From Pieris napi (taxonomy: Eukaryota > Arthropoda > Insecta > Lepidoptera > Pieridae): DNA of 64,000 nt. The notes under the pieces were generated by a model. It was given only the letters and a program-made list of their open reading frames with translations, had not been told where the DNA came from and did not search any database. This document shows positions 59,036 to 64,000 of the stretch, one piece after another. Location of the stretch: NCBI RefSeq assembly GCF_905475465.1, contig NC_062259.1, positions 3,916,501 to 3,980,500 on the forward strand, given 5' to 3'. The translations under genes and the position numbers were made by a program. Position 1 is the stretch's first letter. Each line of letters opens with the position of its first letter.

Positions 59036-59460
59036 CGTTTTTTAAGACAGTTTTTGCCGTGCACGACCACTATGTTTCCAGCTGCCCGCTAAAGTATTTC
59101 CGAACGAATTTAACGTAGCGTCCTTCAAGAACCTCGCTTTCAGCCCTGCAAAACTGTAACTCACTTTTCGAACTCACACAGCGGTTTTCGCATCGGCGGT
59201 CCCGCTGAAATAAGTCGTGAAGCAGTCATTTTATGATTTGGCATTCTGGTAAACAATAAAATACAAGCTCCCACCTTTTCAGAATGCCAAATCATAAAAT
59301 GACTGCTTCACGACTGATTTGAGAGCGACCGCCGATGCGAAAACCGCTGTGTGAGTTCGAAAAGTGAGTTACAGAATCGCAGGGTTGGCATTGAAAGTCC
59401 ATATCAGTATAATATAACATCAGATGAGCCTCCCGCACGTTTGCCCCCTGTTTTTAAAGT
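59036..59460 (+). repeat. LINE 3' end split by a MITE insertion
   Basis: The left part CGTTTTTTAAGACAGTTTTT, GCCGTGCACGACCACTATGT and TCCTTCAAGAA equals the protein-end region of 55160-55447. After the palindrome at 59141-59386 the family resumes with GGCATTGAAAGTCCATATCA, ACATCAGATGAGCCTCCCGC and ACGTTTGCCCCCTGTTTTT. Confidence 0.8.
59141..59386. mobile_element. Fold-back MITE, about 105-bp arms, 31-bp loop
   Basis: The arms 59143-59248 and 59280-59386 are inverted copies with few mismatches (AACTCACTTTTCGAACTCAC, ACAGCGGTTTTCGCATCGGC, GTCGTGAAGCAGTCATTTTA, TGATTTGGCATTCTG). The loop is 59249-59279. The near-identity of the arms implies a younger age than the LINE it interrupts. Confidence 0.92.
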
Positions 59461-60654
59461 AAAGTATTACCGATGGAGGAAGGAAGGTGCTGCTCTTCCT
59501 CCGACCTCATGGGGTGATTCTCGACAGGCCGGCCCAAAGGCTCCAGAGGCTAAGATCGAGAAGTTACATCCTTAGTGGTTACGTCCTCGCAGTGGTTGTA
59601 GCCATAGATTTTAGATGTCGCTAAAACCTATTTTGTTCATAATTCATCTAACTATTATAAGAAGTGGTAAATAAAGCATAATCCGATGTATCACAATTTA
59701 CATATAATTACTAGAAGAAAGTGTTTGGTCCTTTCTGAAGATGTGAGTTCTTATGGCCGGTAAGCCTGTCCCCTTATATAACTATTGATTTAGTGTTGAG
59801 TGTTTACGCTCCAGATGATATTTCTAGATCTGTTTACCACCTAAATTCTTTCTGGTTGGAAGGCAGCATCTTTTCTTTATTATTTATTTATTTGCTCATC
59901 AGAATTGCTACAGCTACTGATTAAAAAATATCCAAACAATTACATTGTACAAAAGCCAAAAACGGAATACACATTTAAACATAAAGCACAGTTAACAATT
60001 TTTACCTATTTATATACAAAAAAGAATAAAAATAAAACATATATAAAAAATTCTATGATGCATTGATCATTATAATATACACAGTAATTAAAATATAGCA
60101 ATATGTCAGGCCTCTGTCCTAAAGGGGGAGGGGGAGGCGACAAAGTAATCATGATAATTGATAATTTCAGGTGATATTAAATGGATGAAATCAAAGATAA
60201 ATTCTACTGAAATTTTGTTTACCGGGGACACTAATTTATAAATAGTACCAAAAAAAATATCTTTCAATTATGAAAACACTGCGCCATTCGCGACATAGGT
60301 GTGTTCTCATTTCCTTATCATATCTTTTAAGCTCTGATATTGGGGTTAATGAACGTTAAACAAATCTAACTTCCGTATCGGCTTTTAATAATGAAACCTG
60401 ATGAGAGCTTTCTATTTCAAAGTTCTTCTTTGTTATAAGCTTAATATTTTAAGTTTCGTTAGACACAACGGATCACATACTACATAAACAATAAAACATG
60501 ATATCTGAGTAAATGGTTACGAGGGTTATAAGCCTGGATAGGGTATGTGTATTATTAGTAGATATTCACAGATCGAACTATCCAAATCGTATATCGTAAA
60601 CACACAAACTTTGTGTATACGGTTCTAAAATTAAAAAATTCAGTTGACTGTGAT
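59461..60654. other. Spacer, no gene seen
   Basis: AT-rich sequence; a G run (GGGGGAGGGGGAGGCG at 60125-60140) is the only odd composition. No element is recognised. Confidence 0.4.
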
Positions 60655-60832
60655 ATATCGAAGTATTTCCGAACCAATTCGACTAAGGGCCCTTCAAGAC
60701 GAGAGCGTACCAATTCTTAAAAGGCCGGCAACGCACTCTCGTGCCCTCTGGCATTGCACGTGTCCATGGGCGGCATCACTTAACATCAGGTGAGCCGCCT
60801 GCCCATTTGCCCCCTGTTCTATAAAAAAATAT
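60655..60832 (+). repeat. LINE 3' end (GGCCGGCAACG family)
   Basis: CGAAGTATTTCCGAACCAAT, CTTCAAGACGAGAGCGTACC, AAAAGGCCGGCAACGCACTC, TGTCCATGGGCGGCATCACT and CCCCCTGTTCTATAAAAAAA. Confidence 0.9.
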
Positions 60833-62484
60833 ATCGAAGCTTCCACCCTCTGTTTCGTCCGCATGGATTTCATGTATTTTCGACCTCTTCCACAATCCAC
60901 AGGATCTATACCAATGGTTACCGTCCAAAAAGTTTGAGTTTATCGGGTTCATTCGTTCATTCGTTTTATAATATAAAAGAGTTATTCTATGACGATGAGT
61001 TATGATACCTTTAGTATCCGATTATATTTTCAATGAAAAAGGTTCTAAGTTCTTCACAACGTAACCATTATGAAATGTGTAAGAAACAAGTAATCAATGG
61101 CAAGTCATAGAAAGTTCCGAAAATATTAATTATCTGTCAGAATAAAAGTTTATCTTGTTTTGTGATCGTCTATAAGATTAATGACTTGCGGAATCATAGC
61201 TGTGAATATATTACAATGAATTCCTAATAATTAACATTTGGAACGGGACACAAAACTTGATTTCAAACATTTGATAAACCGTTAGCATTTATATCACTTC
61301 TCGAAACGTCTTCGTAAATTGAGTTGCTTTTAAGAAATGTATTTTAACTGTCTTCAAAAATCCAAAGAACTTTAAAATATTTGATGGTTGACGTGTCACG
61401 ATTCCATATCAGATATCTGACGGCTGACATCTAAAAATGATCTCCAAATTACTTTAGCTTACATAAATTAATAATACATTTAATTATCTCATTAATGAAG
61501 TCTATTTAAAAAAAGAAACATTACTTAGACAGCAATTATTAACATTCAAAAGTAGGCTTGTGTTTATAAGAATTGAGTACTCGCGTATTTTTAAATTTAG
61601 AATTCCCAGAAACCTTCACTTCCAAGAAAAATAATTGATTTTAACAAAATCGTAAGAAAATTGTTTATTTAATAAATACCCGGGATTCATCTTATTAACA
61701 TACTTACTAAGATGCCGTGAACGGATAGTAATACGAGACGTGCACCGTAAGTAGCTCCTAATAATACCAAGTGTAATGGAAACGGAAACAAAAAAATTCA
61801 AGATCATAAAACACGTGGGCCTCTGATAAAAAACGTGATAGATATAATCACCTTGCTCTGCCATAGTGGGGTCACCACGCTTTCTTGGCGTTGGTAATCA
61901 TCGCCTGCCACTCGGCTCAAGATAAGTAAGTGTCCTCATTATCACACATTTCTGTCGATTTCTTTTCAAAGTAGTTCGGATGTGCTTAAGTTTGATGCTA
62001 CTGCGTTCTTAAACATGACTGGGGAGGTATTCTAAAACGTGCTAAGCTTGCTGTTTATCTTTTATTTTAATAGAGAACAACATTATTGAAGAAAGTAAAA
62101 TATCCTGTTTATTATGAGTCAGCATTAGCTGAGAAATGTCTCTTATTGTTAGTCATAGAATACGTCATACGGGTCAACTTTCACTAACATTTGACCCTAC
62201 GGTTCTATAGCCATACTGGCGGATGAAAATTATTTAAGATATTCAAAATATCGGATTAATAATATTTAGATTATATAGAAACATGCTACTAGAAGAACTT
62301 ATGAATATGCTTGCAATTAAGTATTTTATATATTTTGAAAATACTTTATTTCATTACAAAATATACTACATTATATACGGTATATTGTTTTTATTATTAA
62401 TAAAACGAAACATAATATAATTTCTTTGGTAATAATAATAATTCAGATTGTACATTTCCGCGATCATTTTTCGTTTATAGTCAA
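60833..62484. other. Spacer, no gene seen
   Basis: AT-rich. On the minus strand at 61860-61920 a short frame reads AEWQAMITNAKKAW before a stop, possibly a scrap of a transposon protein. Otherwise nothing is visible. Confidence 0.35.
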
Positions 62485-62650
62485 GTAGTTGATCAGCTTT
62501 CTGGGTCTAAGACATGCCGAGGTCCTCGCGATGTTAGATTTAACCGTACGAGCAAGTTTTAAAATGCACAGTAAGTAAAATGAATGATGCATAACCGGGT
62601 TACGAAAGTACGACCTCAGGGTTGAGGGCACTTGCAATCCACTATAGTAA
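62485..62650 (-). repeat. Diverged SINE copy, minus orientation
   Basis: The reverse strand reads CCCTGAGGTCGTACTTTCGT, TGTGCATTTTAAAACTTGCT, CGTACGGTTAAATCTAACAT, CGCGAGGACCTCGGCATGTC and TTAGACCCAGAAAG, aligning to 56746-57038 from the tRNA-like B-box region into the body. Confidence 0.7.
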
Positions 62651-63582
62651 CACTACTCATTTTAGTTTGTATATGCAATAAAAAAGGCTTTTATAAAAAA
62701 ATTTTTTACAGTAAAAATATTTAACACAATAAATACGTCAAATAATTTTGTGATAAAATAGTAATAATTTAATGTTGTCTTCGGAATCGTAAAGTTTGTA
62801 TTATGGATACCGTCTCTCTAGACTTAACATATCTATATAACGACGCGAAAGCTGAAAAAAGAAACGCACTTAATCAGTATTAATTTGGGAAATAAATCTT
62901 TTTAGAAATACATATATACAGATCAAATACCTGCGCGAAGTAAGACGAGGTTCGACACAAAATGTGAATAAAGATTATTTAGTAAATAGTACTATAAACA
63001 ATTCCAAAAGCAAAGTATTACTAGATAAGATTTAGATTAAAGGCTAGAAACAGGTTCATCTATCGGTATTATCGCAATTGGAGGGGAAATAATGGTAATA
63101 AACAAAAATTTAACGCTCGTTATAGAGAGTTCATTAAAATCGGAGCAAACTTGGTTCGCTTTCGCTAAATATAATCGCTATGGTACATTTTTGATCGAGA
63201 TCTTTTCGAATTTCGAATGTTTCACGGATATTGGTACGCCGGTGACGCGTTTACTAATTCGTCATGCAATGCTTTTATTAGTCACGACTTTCCTTAAGGT
63301 GTATCTCTTAAGGCTTTGTAAAGGCAATAGTCTGACTAATATGTTTTGCGATCCTGCTTTCTCCATGTCAAATTTTGTGAAAATAGTACTGGCTTTGCTC
63401 TGACTAACAAAGTGTCTCTCAATGTCATGGCATTCCCCATTTTTTGAATAAAATTTTAGTAGCAGTGGCCTGTTTTAAATCATTTATAATTTTATTTTAT
63501 TTTAACGCATTCAATTCTTCCTGGTCAGGGAGAGAGAGTTAGAATACCCACTCGAATTCACACGTAAGTAACAGAATATGTT
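62651..63582. other. Downstream region of the minus-strand membrane-protein exon
   Basis: It probably includes that gene's 3' untranslated region. A 103-codon plus-strand frame (63092-63403) shows no family resemblance and is treated as chance. Confidence 0.35.
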
Positions 63583-63816
63583 TTATTCGCTACGTGAATT
63601 AGGCAATAACGGAGCTGCCACTAGGTCAGCCAAAAGTGTTGTTGCGGCGGCAGCACTGAGCACGACCTTCGTGAGGACTTGTCTGCGAAGCGGTACACCC
63701 ATGGCCACCAGGAACTCAGCAACGACTCTAGTCAGTTCACCCGCGTATCGCCAACGTTGGTACAGGATCACAGCATTCACTGCAAGTAGCACAGTTCCCA
63801 CACCGCATAAATATGC
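63583..63816 (-). CDS. Last coding exon of an unrecognised membrane protein
   Basis: An acceptor (TGTTATAG) at 63817-63819 is followed by an open frame of 77 codons ending TAA at 63583-63585. Codon use is GC-rich, unlike the surroundings. It reads AYLCGVGTVLLAVNAVILYQ, then RWRYAGELTRVVAEFLVAMG, VPLRRQVLTKVVLSAAAATT and LLADLVAAPLLPN. One clear hydrophobic helix (residues about 5-18) and a second Ala/Leu-rich stretch near the end suggest a membrane protein tail. Upstream exons must lie beyond the right edge. I do not recognise the family; the phase at the exon start is 0. Confidence 0.55.
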   Translation of the reverse strand, partial: AYLCGVGTVLLAVNAVILYQRWRYAGELTRVVAEFLVAMGVPLRRQVLTKVVLSAAAATTLLADLVAAPLLPNSRSE

Positions 63817-64000
63817 CTATAACAGTAATAATCTATAAAACGTGTTGTCTATAGAAAATACAGGTCCAAAGTTAAGTTATCAATGATCTGTATGAGTACG
63901 TCCTAACTCCTATGAAGCACTATCTGAAATTACTATATAATTTTTGCTTCGGCGATTGGTTTAAATTAAAAAATTAATGAAAATGAGATATGTAACGGTT

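Noticed and set aside
63092..63403. A 103-codon plus-strand frame near the right edge
   Set aside because: No motif, no splice context and no family resemblance; it probably lies in the 3' untranslated region of the minus-strand gene.
1..64000. CRISPR arrays, operons, bacterial promoters or phage genes
   Set aside because: The window is intron-rich animal DNA; repeats are tandem satellites or mobile elements, with no regularly spaced short repeats with unique spacers.

Overview
The window is nuclear DNA from an insect, almost certainly a moth or butterfly. Coding exons are short and split by GT-AG introns inside AT-rich sequence. The spacers carry repeat ends typical of Lepidoptera: a LINE tail rich in the motif GGCCGGCAACGCACTCGCGA, a tRNA-derived SINE with a conserved body, Helitron ends (5' TCTATATATATAAAAATG, 3' CTAG), and many short inverted-repeat elements. 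Exon joins below come from reading splice sites, codon phase and family resemblance by eye; no alignment or transcript was available.

Layout. (1) 65-6658, minus: gamma-SNAP (six exons here, the last few codons lie off the left edge). An old Tc1-like transposon sits in one intron. (2) 7273-16937, plus: SMYD4, 15 exons, complete (780 codons). It is divergent from gamma-SNAP across about 0.6 kb and its introns hold LINE and SINE pieces and a 275-bp tandem repeat. (3) 19070-26464, minus: CTCF, 15 coding exons, 671 codons, 11 zinc fingers, convergent with SMYD4. (4) 27.9-34 kb: a cluster of four different inverted-repeat DNA elements: Tigger/pogo-like, a MADF-bearing element, a TA-flanked element with a spliced helix-turn-helix fragment, and a 2-kb element with about 430-bp terminal repeats, TTA duplications and a spliced open frame from an unnamed invertebrate protein family. 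(5) 35427-39463, minus: a two-exon, four-finger zinc-finger gene, klumpfuss-like. (6) 39.5-64 kb: gene-poor. It holds a 550-bp TATAA microsatellite, MITEs, two Helitrons, an internally deleted mariner, decayed transposases and many LINE/SINE ends. Two probable terminal exons lie here: a signal-peptide first exon at 50872 (plus) and the last exon of a membrane protein at 63583-63816 (minus), whose remaining exons would lie elsewhere, probably off the right edge.

The recognised genes do not form a pathway. Gamma-SNAP acts in SNARE recycling with NSF, SMYD4 is a SET/MYND protein, CTCF is the chromatin insulator protein, and klumpfuss is an EGR/WT1-type transcription factor. The most unusual material is the inverted-repeat cluster between CTCF and the klumpfuss-like gene, where two neighbouring elements each carry intron-containing gene-like fragments.
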